64,000 nt of DNA, taken from positions 23,272-87,271 of the forward strand of contig JBFINP010000006.1 in NCBI GenBank assembly GCA_041611095.1, written 5' to 3'. The notes beneath the pieces were generated by a model that saw only the letters and a list, made by a program, of their open reading frames with translations, was not told the DNA's origin and did not search any database. Each line of letters opens with the position of its first letter. Positions within the stretch are counted from its first letter, which is position 1. The stretch is from UBA6912 sp041611095 (GTDB lineage Bacteria; Actinomycetota; Acidimicrobiia; Spongiisociales; UBA5794). The position numbers and the translations under genes were made by a program. Positions 57,312 to 64,000 of the stretch are shown piece by piece.

Positions 57312-59144
57312 ATGCCGCGAGCACGATTTGACGACCTGACCCCCGGCCGGGAGCACTCGTTCGAGCTCCACGGATTCGACGACGTGGTCGTTGCCCACGA
57401 GCCGGACGGGGTACGCACGGCGCTCAGCGCCGTGCAGCTGGCGACCGACGCCGGGCGCTTTGCGGCCGGGTACGTCGCCTACGAGGCGGCCCCGGGCTTG
57501 GACCCCGCCCTCGAGACCCACCCGCGTGTGTCGGGGCTGCCGCTCGTGTGGTTCGGCATCTTCAAGGAGCGCATCGCCGTGGCGGGACTCCAGCCCCGCA
57601 CACTCCGCCCGGCTCCGTACCACATGTCGGCGTGGCGCACCTCGGTCGACCGCGATACTCACGGTACGGCGATCGCAACCATCCGCCACCACATCGGTGC
57701 CGGCGACACCTACCAGGCCAACTACACGCTGCAGCTCAACGCCTCCTTCTCGGGAGACGCCTTCGAGTTGTACCACGACTTGGCCCTCGCCCAGCGGGGT
57801 GGATTCGCGGTGTACCTCGATACGGGCCGCCACCAGATCGTGAGCGCATCGCCCGAGCTGTTCTACTCGCTCCACAACGGGCGGATCGAGGTGTGTCCCA
57901 TGAAAGGGACGGTGCGGCGGGGCCGCTGGCCCGCCGAGGACCTCGAGAAGGCGGCCTGGTTGAAGGCCTCCGAGAAGGACCGAGCGGAGAACCTGATGAT
58001 CGTCGATCTGCTCCGCAACGACCTGGGGCGCATCGCCAAGTTCGGAACCGTCGAGGTCGATGAACTGCTGGCGCTCGAGCGTTACGAGACCGTCTGGCAG
58101 CTCACATCGCACATCTCGGCCGAGCTTCGAGATGACGTGACGCTCGAAGGCATCTTCGGTGCGTTGTTCCCGTCCGGATCCGTCACGGGAGCACCGAAGG
58201 CGCGGACCATGGAGATCCTCCACGAGCTCGAGTCGGTGCCTCGCGGGGTGTATTGCGGCGCCGTGGGGTTCGTGTCGCCGCCCACCAAGGGGGTGCGGCG
58301 ATCCGTGTTCAACGTCGCCATCAGGACGGTGACCGTGGACGCCGACGAGGGGACTGCCAGCTATGGCGTCGGCGGCGGGATCACGTGGGACTCGATCTCC
58401 CGGGCCGAGTACGAGGAGGCACGGGCGAAGGCGCGACTCCTCGTGGAGCGCCGGCCGGACTTCTCGCTGCTGGAGACGATGCGCTGGGATCCGGAGACCG
58501 GGTTCGCATGGCTCGACCGTCACCTGGCCCGGCTGGAGGCGTCGGCGGACTACTTCGGCTACACATGCGTAACCGCGTCGATCCTGGATGCCCTGGAAAG
58601 CGCTGTCGACGCGGCCGTCGAGGCGCAGCGGTTGCGGCTCGTGGTGCGCCGCAACGGCTCGACCGACGTGGCGGCGGCACCCATTCGTATGCCGCTCCAC
58701 CTCGAGCCGGACGACGAGGACGATCCCGTCTGGTTCGAGATCGCCGACATTCCCGTCAGGTCTCAGGATGTGTTCCTGTTCCACAAGACCACACGGCGCG
58801 ATGCGTATGACGACCGGCTCAAGCGCCATCCCCAGGCCGATGACGTGCTACTGGTGAACGAGCGAGGCGAACTGACCGAGTTTGCGACCGGCAACGTCGC
58901 CATCGAGCTCGACCATCGCTGGTGGACGCCACCGCTCGAGTCGGGTCTGCTCGCCGGCGTGTTCCGCAGCGTGCTCCTCGACTCGGGCGCCATCGCCGAG
59001 CGTGTGATGACGCGTAGCGACCTGGATGCGGCCAGCCGGATCGCGTTCATCAACTCGGTGCGTGGGTGGCGCCCCGCTGCCCCGCTCGCCAGCCGCGACA
59101 ATCGACCGGATCGGTGGTTTTCCGACGTCGGAGGGCTCAGTTAG
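57312..59144 (+). CDS. pabBC: Aminodeoxychorismate synthase PabB fused to aminodeoxychorismate lyase PabC
   Basis: 610 aa from ATG 57312. The N-terminal ~390 residues are a chorismate-binding PabB domain: GAGDTYQANYTLQLN, SPELFYSL, PMKGTVRRGRW, ENLMIVDLLRNDLGR, FPSGSVTGAPKARTMEIL and YGVGGGITWDS. After a junction (RPDFSLLETMRWDPETG) a class IV PLP-dependent PabC domain follows, ending VNERGELTEFATGNVAIEL and SGLLAGVFRSVLL. Together they convert chorismate and glutamine-derived ammonia to p-aminobenzoate for folate. The glutaminase PabA is not in the window. Confidence 0.92.
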   Translation: MPRARFDDLTPGREHSFELHGFDDVVVAHEPDGVRTALSAVQLATDAGRFAAGYVAYEAAPGLDPALETHPRVSGLPLVWFGIFKERIAVAGLQPRTLRPAPYHMSAWRTSVDRDTHGTAIATIRHHIGAGDTYQANYTLQLNASFSGDAFELYHDLALAQRGGFAVYLDTGRHQIVSASPELFYSLHNGRIEVCPMKGTVRRGRWPAEDLEKAAWLKASEKDRAENLMIVDLLRNDLGRIAKFGTVEVDELLALERYETVWQLTSHISAELRDDVTLEGIFGALFPSGSVTGAPKARTMEILHELESVPRGVYCGAVGFVSPPTKGVRRSVFNVAIRTVTVDADEGTASYGVGGGITWDSISRAEYEEARAKARLLVERRPDFSLLETMRWDPETGFAWLDRHLARLEASADYFGYTCVTASILDALESAVDAAVEAQRLRLVVRRNGSTDVAAAPIRMPLHLEPDDEDDPVWFEIADIPVRSQDVFLFHKTTRRDAYDDRLKRHPQADDVLLVNERGELTEFATGNVAIELDHRWWTPPLESGLLAGVFRSVLLDSGAIAERVMTRSDLDAASRIAFINSVRGWRPAAPLASRDNRPDRWFSDVGGLS

Positions 59145-59155
59145 CCTCCCCGGCG

Positions 59156-60208
59156 ATGCCGGGCTCCTCCCAACTCGAACCAGTGCGGATCCTTGCTGCC
59201 TCCGGGGACCTCCTCGCCGACAGCCCACTGGATCTCGACCGCATCCGTGACCTCTACGCCGCAATGGTGGCGGCCCGGACCTACGACCGGAAGTGCTCGG
59301 CCATGCAGCGCCAGGGGCGGCTGGCGACGTACGCCCAGTTCGAGGGGCAGGAGGCTGCTCAGATCGGTTCCGCCGCCGCCCTCGAACCTCAGGACTGGGT
59401 GGTCGCCACGTATCGCGACGCCGCCGCCATGTGGATGCACGGATACCCGTGGGTCAACCTCATCCTCGGACGAACCGGCGACGAGCGAGGTGGCCACGCC
59501 CCCGACGGCGTCAATGTGCTTCCCCCGTCGATCACCGTGGGCGCCCACATGATCCACGCCGTCGGCATCGGATGGGCGTCGACGATCCGTGGCGACGAGG
59601 CGGTTGCGATGACCTATTTCGGCGACGGGGCGACCTCGGAGGGGGACTTCCACGAGGCGATGAACTTCGCCGGCGTCTACCGGACCCCGACCGTGTTCGT
59701 ATGCCAGAACAACGGGTGGGCGATCTCGATGCCGCGCGAGGGTCAGACCGCGTCGGCGACGATCGCCCAGAAGGCCGATGCCTACGGGATGCCCGGCGTC
59801 CTCGTCGACGGCAACGATCTGCTTGCGGTCTATGCGGTCGCAGCCGCGGCCGTGGACCGGGCCCGCGCCGGCGAGGGCCCGACGCTGGTCGAGGCGCTGA
59901 CCTACCGGATCGGGCCGCACACCACCACCGACGACGCCGGCCGGTACCGCGACGACACCCACGTGGCCGAGTGGCGGGATCGTGACCCGGTCGAACGCGT
60001 CCGCCGATTTCTCGACCGCAACGGACGCTGGTCGGCCGATTGGCAGCACGAGATCGAGCAGCGCGAGTCCCAGGCGGTGGAAGCCGCCGTCGAGGAGGCG
60101 GAGGCGCTGGAGCCGTTCGATGCAGGCGGCATCTTCGACGGCATGTTCGCCGACCTGACGCTCCCGCTGGTGAGCCAGCGGGACGAGGCGCAGGGAGGGA
60201 ACCGGTGA
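59156..60208 (+). CDS. 2-oxoacid dehydrogenase E1 component, alpha subunit
   Basis: 350 aa from ATG 59156 (MPGSSQLEPVRILAASGDLL). Thiamine-diphosphate motif: GDGATSEGDFHEAMNFAGVYRTPTVF followed by CQNNGWAISMP (GDG...NN). The R/Y-rich YRDAAAMWMHG and the phosphorylation-loop-like RIGPHTTTDDAGRYRDD region resemble pyruvate or branched-chain E1 alpha. It oxidatively decarboxylates a 2-oxoacid with the beta subunit. The TGATG overlap with the next gene indicates coupled translation. The exact 2-oxoacid (pyruvate or branched-chain) is not decided. Confidence 0.88.
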   Translation: MPGSSQLEPVRILAASGDLLADSPLDLDRIRDLYAAMVAARTYDRKCSAMQRQGRLATYAQFEGQEAAQIGSAAALEPQDWVVATYRDAAAMWMHGYPWVNLILGRTGDERGGHAPDGVNVLPPSITVGAHMIHAVGIGWASTIRGDEAVAMTYFGDGATSEGDFHEAMNFAGVYRTPTVFVCQNNGWAISMPREGQTASATIAQKADAYGMPGVLVDGNDLLAVYAVAAAAVDRARAGEGPTLVEALTYRIGPHTTTDDAGRYRDDTHVAEWRDRDPVERVRRFLDRNGRWSADWQHEIEQRESQAVEAAVEEAEALEPFDAGGIFDGMFADLTLPLVSQRDEAQGGNR

Positions 60209-61179
60209 TGGAGCGCAACATCGCACAAGCGCTCAACGATGCGCTCGATCTGGCTCTCGCCGAGCCCGACGTTGTGCTGTTGGGGGAGGACGTGGGTCGT
60301 ACCGGCGGAGTGTTCCGCGTTTCCGACGGACTTCAGGCGAAACACGGCGAGGCTCGAGTGGTTGATACACCGGTTGCAGAGTCCGGCATCGTGGGAGCCG
60401 CCTTCGGGATGGCCGTGGCCGGGCTGCGGCCCATCGCCGAGATCCAGTTCATGGGCTTCTCGTACCCGGCATACGACCAGATCGTCAGTCACATATCCCG
60501 CATCCGCAATCGCTCTCGCCACCGGTTCACCGCACCGATGGTCATCCGCATCCCATACGGCGCAGGGATCGGCGCCGCAGAACATCACAGCGAGTCGACC
60601 GAGGCGATCTACGCGCACACACCTGGGCTCAAGGTCGTCGTCCCCTCGACACCGTACGACGCCAAGGGCATGCTGCTCGCCGCGGTGAGTGATCCCGACC
60701 CGGTGATCTTCCTCGAGCCGATTCGGCTCTACCGCTCCGTCAAGGGCGAGGTTCCCGACGAGCGGTACGAGCTGCCCCTCGGCACCGCTGCGGTCGTGGC
60801 CGAAGGCGACGACGTGACCCTGGTGGGCTACGGCGCTGCGATGCGCGAGGTGCGGCGGGCCGTCGAGGAGCTCGCACGCTCCGGGGTGGGCGCTGCGGCC
60901 GTCGATTTGCGCAGCCTCGCTCCGCTCGACCTCGACCCCGTTCTCGCCTCGGTGGAACGGACAGGTCGCGCCGTCGTCGTGCACGAGGCGCCTCGCACCG
61001 CCGGTCTCGCCGCCGAGGTCGCGGCCACGATCCAAGAGCGGGCGCTCTACTCGTTGCGGGCCCCCGTCGAGCGAGTCACCGGGTGGGACACGATCGTTCC
61101 GCTTCGCCGCGCCGAGCACCACTACGTGCCAACCGTGGAGCGCGTGGTCGCCGCGGTCCAGCGGACGCTGGCGGTCTGA
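60208..61179 (+). CDS. 2-oxoacid dehydrogenase E1 component, beta subunit
   Basis: 323 aa from ATG 60208 (MERNIAQALNDALDLALAEP), with GGGAGG upstream. The E1 beta motifs are LGEDVGRTGGVFRVSDGL, DTPVAESGIVGAAFGMA, EIQFMGFSYPAYDQI, PYGAGIGAAEHHSEST and the C-terminal transketolase region VEVTGWDTIVP-like (VERVTGWDTIVPLRRAEHHYVPT). It completes the heterotetramer with E1 alpha. It ends one base before the E2 gene. Confidence 0.9.
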   Translation: MERNIAQALNDALDLALAEPDVVLLGEDVGRTGGVFRVSDGLQAKHGEARVVDTPVAESGIVGAAFGMAVAGLRPIAEIQFMGFSYPAYDQIVSHISRIRNRSRHRFTAPMVIRIPYGAGIGAAEHHSESTEAIYAHTPGLKVVVPSTPYDAKGMLLAAVSDPDPVIFLEPIRLYRSVKGEVPDERYELPLGTAAVVAEGDDVTLVGYGAAMREVRRAVEELARSGVGAAAVDLRSLAPLDLDPVLASVERTGRAVVVHEAPRTAGLAAEVAATIQERALYSLRAPVERVTGWDTIVPLRRAEHHYVPTVERVVAAVQRTLAV

Positions 61180-61180
61180 C

Positions 61181-62329
61181 GTGGCCCGCGAGTTCCACCT
61201 GCCCGACATCGGTGAGGGCCTCACCGAAGCAGTGATCGTGACCTGGCACGCCGAGGTGGGCGAGCCCGTTGCGATGGACGCGCCCCTGGTCGAGGTAGAG
61301 ACCGACAAAGCCGTGGTCGACATCCCGGCGCCCGTCGCCGGCGTACTCCTGCACCGAGGCGCCGCGGAGGGGGAGACGCTGGCCGTCGAAGAGCTGCTCG
61401 CGGTGATCGGCGAGCCGGGGGAGGTGTGGAGCCCTGCTGCGCCGGCGCAGCCGTCCGGGGCCGACGCCGCGCCGATCGTCGGTCGCCTCGAAGAGGCCGT
61501 CGAGACGCTCCCCCCACCCTCGCAGGCGACCGGCGCACCTCGGATGCTGCCGATGGTGCGCAAGCTCGCTGCCGATCTCGGCGTCGATGTCGGAGCGCTC
61601 AGCGGCTCGGGACCGGGCGGGCTGATCACCGAGGCAGACGTGCGCATGGCCGCGGCCGGGTCGGCCCGTGGACCGGTGCGCAGGATCAGGATGTCGCCGG
61701 TTCGCCGAACGATCTCCGACCGGCTGGCGCGGTCGTGGCGAGAGATACCCCACGTCACCACGTACGGCGAGGCCGACGCCGAGGCGGTGCTCGCCGAGCG
61801 TGCGGCACTCGGCAAGCCGCCTCTCGAGGCGGTCCTGATCAGGCGGCTGCTTCCGCTGCTCGTGGAGTTCCCCGACTTCAACGCATCGGTCGAGGGCGAC
61901 GACGTGGTCCACAGGCTCTACTACGACATCGGCTTCGCGGTGGACTCACCCGACGGCCTCATGGTCGCCGTGATCCACAATGCGCCCGCTCGCGACACGC
62001 TGCAGCTCGGCGACGAGGTCCGCCGCCTGTCGTCTGCCGCTCGTGACCGCACCGCTCGCCCCGACGACTTGCGCGGCCAGACGTTCACCGTGTCCAACAT
62101 CGGTGCCGTAGGCGGACGCTACGGCACACCGATCGTGCCGCTGGGGACGACGGCGATCCTCTCCGTAGGCCGCGCGGATCCGCGTCCGGTCGTACGCGGG
62201 GAGGCGGTCGTCGTCGGTCGCGAGCTCCCGCTCAGCCTCTCGTACGACCATCGGGCGATCGACGGCGCCACCGGTCGAGCGTTCTTGGCCGCAGTCATCG
62301 CGGCGTTCGAGGCTCCGGCCCAAGCATGA
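61181..62329 (+). CDS. 2-oxoacid dehydrogenase E2 component (dihydrolipoyl acyltransferase)
   Basis: 382 aa, GTG start 61181. Single lipoyl domain with lipoyl Lys K43 in VEVETDKAVVDI; a peripheral-subunit-binding domain near residues 122-155 (PMVRKLAADLGVDVGALSGSGPGGLITEADV); and the catalytic domain ending SYDHRAIDGATGRAF with the active-site His (HRxxDG). It forms the core to which E1 and E3 bind. No E3 gene is present in the window. Lipoylation could be done by the LplA-like protein at 15850. Overlaps the TauE/SafE gene by 4 bp. Confidence 0.92.
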   Translation: MAREFHLPDIGEGLTEAVIVTWHAEVGEPVAMDAPLVEVETDKAVVDIPAPVAGVLLHRGAAEGETLAVEELLAVIGEPGEVWSPAAPAQPSGADAAPIVGRLEEAVETLPPPSQATGAPRMLPMVRKLAADLGVDVGALSGSGPGGLITEADVRMAAAGSARGPVRRIRMSPVRRTISDRLARSWREIPHVTTYGEADAEAVLAERAALGKPPLEAVLIRRLLPLLVEFPDFNASVEGDDVVHRLYYDIGFAVDSPDGLMVAVIHNAPARDTLQLGDEVRRLSSAARDRTARPDDLRGQTFTVSNIGAVGGRYGTPIVPLGTTAILSVGRADPRPVVRGEAVVVGRELPLSLSYDHRAIDGATGRAFLAAVIAAFEAPAQA

Positions 62330-63066
62330 CCTTGTTCGAAGGGGTGATCGTCGCCCTCGGCGGTCTCGCCTCGGGATTCATCAACACCCTCGCCGGCGGT
62401 GGTTCGGCCATCACGTTGCCGATACTGACCGAGCTCATCGGGCCCAACGCCGCCAATGGCACGAACCGCGTCGCGATCCAGCTGGCGAACCTCGCGGCAT
62501 TGGGGAGGTTCGCCAGGGGTGGAGCCGTCCCATGGCGACGCGTCCTTCCAGTGGTTCCCGCCGCGATGCTGGGCGCCGGTCTCGGGGCGTGGACCGCCAC
62601 GTTGCTCTCAGCCAGCGCCACCCGACGAGTGTTTGCGGTGGTCCTGATCTTCGTGGCGGCATCCGTGCTGATCCGGCCGTCGCGTTGGGTGGAGGGCCGG
62701 GAGACGGTGCTCGCCATGCGGTGGCGCATCCTGATCTTCCTCGCCATCGGGTTCTACGGCGGGTTCGTGCAGGCGGGCGTCGGGTTCCTCCTGCTGGCCG
62801 GGCTCGTCCTGGGCAGCGGGTTGGACCTCGTCAAGGGAAACGCGGCGAAGGTGTTGATCGTCGCTGCCTACACGCCCGTTGCCCTCGCATTCTTTGCGGC
62901 GGCGGCCCAGGTCGATCTCTCTGTCGGGCTCGTTCTGTCCATCGGCCAGGTGGGGGGCGCGTGGATCGCCGCACACCTCGCCCTGCGGCGAGGCGCCGGC
63001 TTCGTGCGGTGGATCCTCGTAGCGGCCGCCATCGTGGCGGCGGGGCGGATGTTGCTGACGGCATGA
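62326..63066 (+). CDS. TauE/SafE (TSUP) family membrane transporter
   Basis: 246 aa from ATG 62326. Typical 7-8 helix TSUP pattern: GLASGFINTLAGGGSAITLPIL near the N-terminus, ANGTNRVAIQLANLAAL, and the mirrored FYGGFVQAGVGFLLLAGLVLGSGLDLVKGNAAKVLI. The family exports sulfite, sulfoacetate or related anions. Its place after an E2 gene may only reflect co-transcription. ATGA coupling with E2. Confidence 0.88.
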   Translation: MTLFEGVIVALGGLASGFINTLAGGGSAITLPILTELIGPNAANGTNRVAIQLANLAALGRFARGGAVPWRRVLPVVPAAMLGAGLGAWTATLLSASATRRVFAVVLIFVAASVLIRPSRWVEGRETVLAMRWRILIFLAIGFYGGFVQAGVGFLLLAGLVLGSGLDLVKGNAAKVLIVAAYTPVALAFFAAAAQVDLSVGLVLSIGQVGGAWIAAHLALRRGAGFVRWILVAAAIVAAGRMLLTA

Positions 63067-63122
63067 TCCGACGGAGCACGACGCCTGACCCGCACGTGCT
63101 CGAGCGGTCCTACCATCGGGCC

Positions 63123-63494
63123 GTGACGTCTCCCTGGCTGCTCGCTCTCGATGTCCTCGTCGTCCTCGTCTTCGTCGTGGTGGGGCGGCGGACGCATGAC
63201 GAGGCCGAGACCCTGGCCGGGATCCTGCGCACTGCGACGCCGTTCCTCGTTGGTTTGGCCGCGGGCTGGGTCACGACCGCGGCGTGGCGGCGTCCAGCCG
63301 CGCTGTTCACGGGCATCGGGGTACTCACCGGAACGCTGATCGTCGGGATGGCGGTACGCCGGGCCGTGTTCGGCGACGGAATCGCGATGACGTTCATCGC
63401 CGTTGCCGCGGCGTTCCTGGCGCTCGGATTCGTCGGGTGGCGCGTCGTCGCCCTCGCCCTGCGTCAGAGGAGTCGGGTTCAGGCGGGCGGCTGA
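63123..63494 (+). CDS. DUF3054 membrane protein
   Basis: 123 aa from GTG 63123 (MTSPWLLALDVLVVLVFVVVG). Four hydrophobic helices with the family signature FVVVGRRTHDEAETLAGIL in the first loop and GLAAGWVTTAAWRRPAALFTG. An ATG at 63063, overlapping the TauE/SafE stop, would add 20 unconserved residues and is a possible alternative. Function unknown; DUF3054 is widespread in Actinobacteria. Confidence 0.8.
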   Translation: MTSPWLLALDVLVVLVFVVVGRRTHDEAETLAGILRTATPFLVGLAAGWVTTAAWRRPAALFTGIGVLTGTLIVGMAVRRAVFGDGIAMTFIAVAAAFLALGFVGWRVVALALRQRSRVQAGG

Positions 63495-63504
63495 GCGGAC
63501 TCGC

Positions 63505-64000
63505 TCAGACGGTGGTTGCCCCGTCGCACTCCCACACTCGAGCCTCCCAGACGAACCGGGAGCCTTTGGCGCTGATCTTCACGATGCCTTTGTCGACGAG
63601 GTCGCGCAGGCTGGCGCTCTCGGCGAGTGCCGAGGCGAGCGGGATCATGCGATCGGCGAGTTGCTTGAGGTTGGAGAACGCGGAGCGCGCCACATCGAGG
63701 ATGGCGTTCTCGTCCTGAAGCGTCCCCGTGGGCAGGAACAGCCTGCCGCCTTCTTTGAGCCGGCGCCCGGCCTCGCGAAGCATCCGCATCGGCAGTTCGG
63801 CGCCGCGCGGACCGCCGCCGGTGCCGGACGGGAACCAGCCGCTCTCGGCGGCGAGGTCGTCGGGGATGCCGGAGACGTCACCGATGATCACGTCGGCCTT
63901 GATGTCTTCCGGCAACGGATCGAAGAGATCGCCCGCGTAGAAGTGCATCCGATCGGACACGCCATGTGCCGTTGCGTTCGCTGTGCCGACCTCGACGACA
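63505..64000 (-). CDS. Class I SAM-dependent methyltransferase-like, N-terminus cut by window edge
   Basis: The open frame continues past 64000 without a start. Visible text: VVEVGTANATAHGVSDRMHFYAGD (glycine-rich motif I equivalent, although the motif I GxGxG is changed to GTANA), then LFDPLPEDIKADVIIGDVSGIPD. The position of NPPY is taken by GDVSG, so the amino-N or glutamine methyltransferase catalytic motif is absent. Downstream MLREAGRRLKEGGRLFLPTGTL is a normal methyltransferase strand-helix unit. Likely a small methyltransferase-fold protein. Convergent with the DUF3054 gene. Confidence 0.62.
   Translation of the reverse strand, partial: VVEVGTANATAHGVSDRMHFYAGDLFDPLPEDIKADVIIGDVSGIPDDLAAESGWFPSGTGGGPRGAELPMRMLREAGRRLKEGGRLFLPTGTLQDENAILDVARSAFSNLKQLADRMIPLASALAESASLRDLVDKGIVKISAKGSRFVWEARVWECDGATTV

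Noticed and set aside
56958..58829. 623-codon open frame on the - strand across ftsK and pabBC
   Set aside because: Spans two well-supported genes and has no plausible start or domain; produced by high GC.
1..64000. tRNA, rRNA, CRISPR arrays, insertion sequences or prophage genes
   Set aside because: No cloverleaf with GTTCRANNC, no regularly spaced repeats, no transposase or phage structural protein motifs were found by reading; a covariance scan would be needed for weak RNAs.

Overview
The window is GC-rich, densely coded bacterial chromosome with codons strongly biased to G/C in third position. Gene families point to Actinomycetota, probably an Acidimicrobiia-like lineage: DUF4032 and DUF3054 proteins, a TIGR03084/DinB-type protein, an Lhr-Nei2 pair, RNase J next to dapA, an actinobacterial-type SerC, and lipoproteins with long Thr/Pro linkers. 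I see no rRNA, tRNA, CRISPR array, insertion sequence or prophage. Most of the window is ordinary housekeeping DNA, and the surprises are inside individual genes.

Layout. 1-9.2 kb: a thiamine-diphosphate enzyme cut by the left edge, SixA-like phosphatase, GNAT, small membrane proteins, a flippase-like membrane protein, PAP2 phosphatase, SerC divergent from an aspartate-type aminotransferase, and a fusion of type II dehydroquinase with an alpha/beta hydrolase. 9.3-15.3 kb: an oligopeptide ABC importer operon (SBP, DppB, DppC, DppD, DppF) whose binding protein has its segments in circularly permuted order. 15.3-30 kb: lipoproteins, a lipoate ligase-like protein, a secreted beta-helix protein, an ABC exporter without a canonical start codon, NUDIX, USP and MBL proteins, a two-component system, a flavin reductase and DUF4032. 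30-38 kb: DUF971, Nei2 and Lhr repair genes, a lipoprotein, a possible PD-(D/E)XK protein and a DinB-like protein. 38-43 kb: a LOG-family protein, a selenocysteine-containing peroxiredoxin-like gene with a SECIS-like hairpin, HAD, a double GNAT, YajQ, a phosphoribosyltransferase and an RRM protein. 43-47.3 kb: an AAA+/VWA pair, ArfB and a decayed gene. 47.4-57.2 kb: M16 peptidase, dapB, TerC, USP, GNAT, thioredoxin-TPR, dapA, RNase J and FtsK. 57.3-64 kb: a PabB-PabC fusion, a three-gene 2-oxoacid dehydrogenase operon (E1 alpha, E1 beta, E2), TauE/SafE, DUF3054 and an edge-truncated methyltransferase-like gene.

Functional links. dapB and dapA supply diaminopimelate/lysine. SerC, the aminotransferase, AroQ and PabBC belong to serine, aspartate/aromatic and folate metabolism. 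The lipoate ligase homologue could lipoylate the E2 subunit. Tight ATGA/GTGA/TGATG overlaps indicate translational coupling in the Dpp, two-component, dapA-rnj and dehydrogenase operons.

Best leads: (1) the in-frame TGA at 39546 replaces the first cysteine of a WCxYC redox motif and is followed by a fdhF-like hairpin with a GGTC apical loop; (2) the permuted solute-binding protein; (3) the AroQ-hydrolase fusion; (4) a ~165-bp multi-hairpin repeat present twice, each copy just upstream of a start codon, with stems that differ in sequence but keep pairing.
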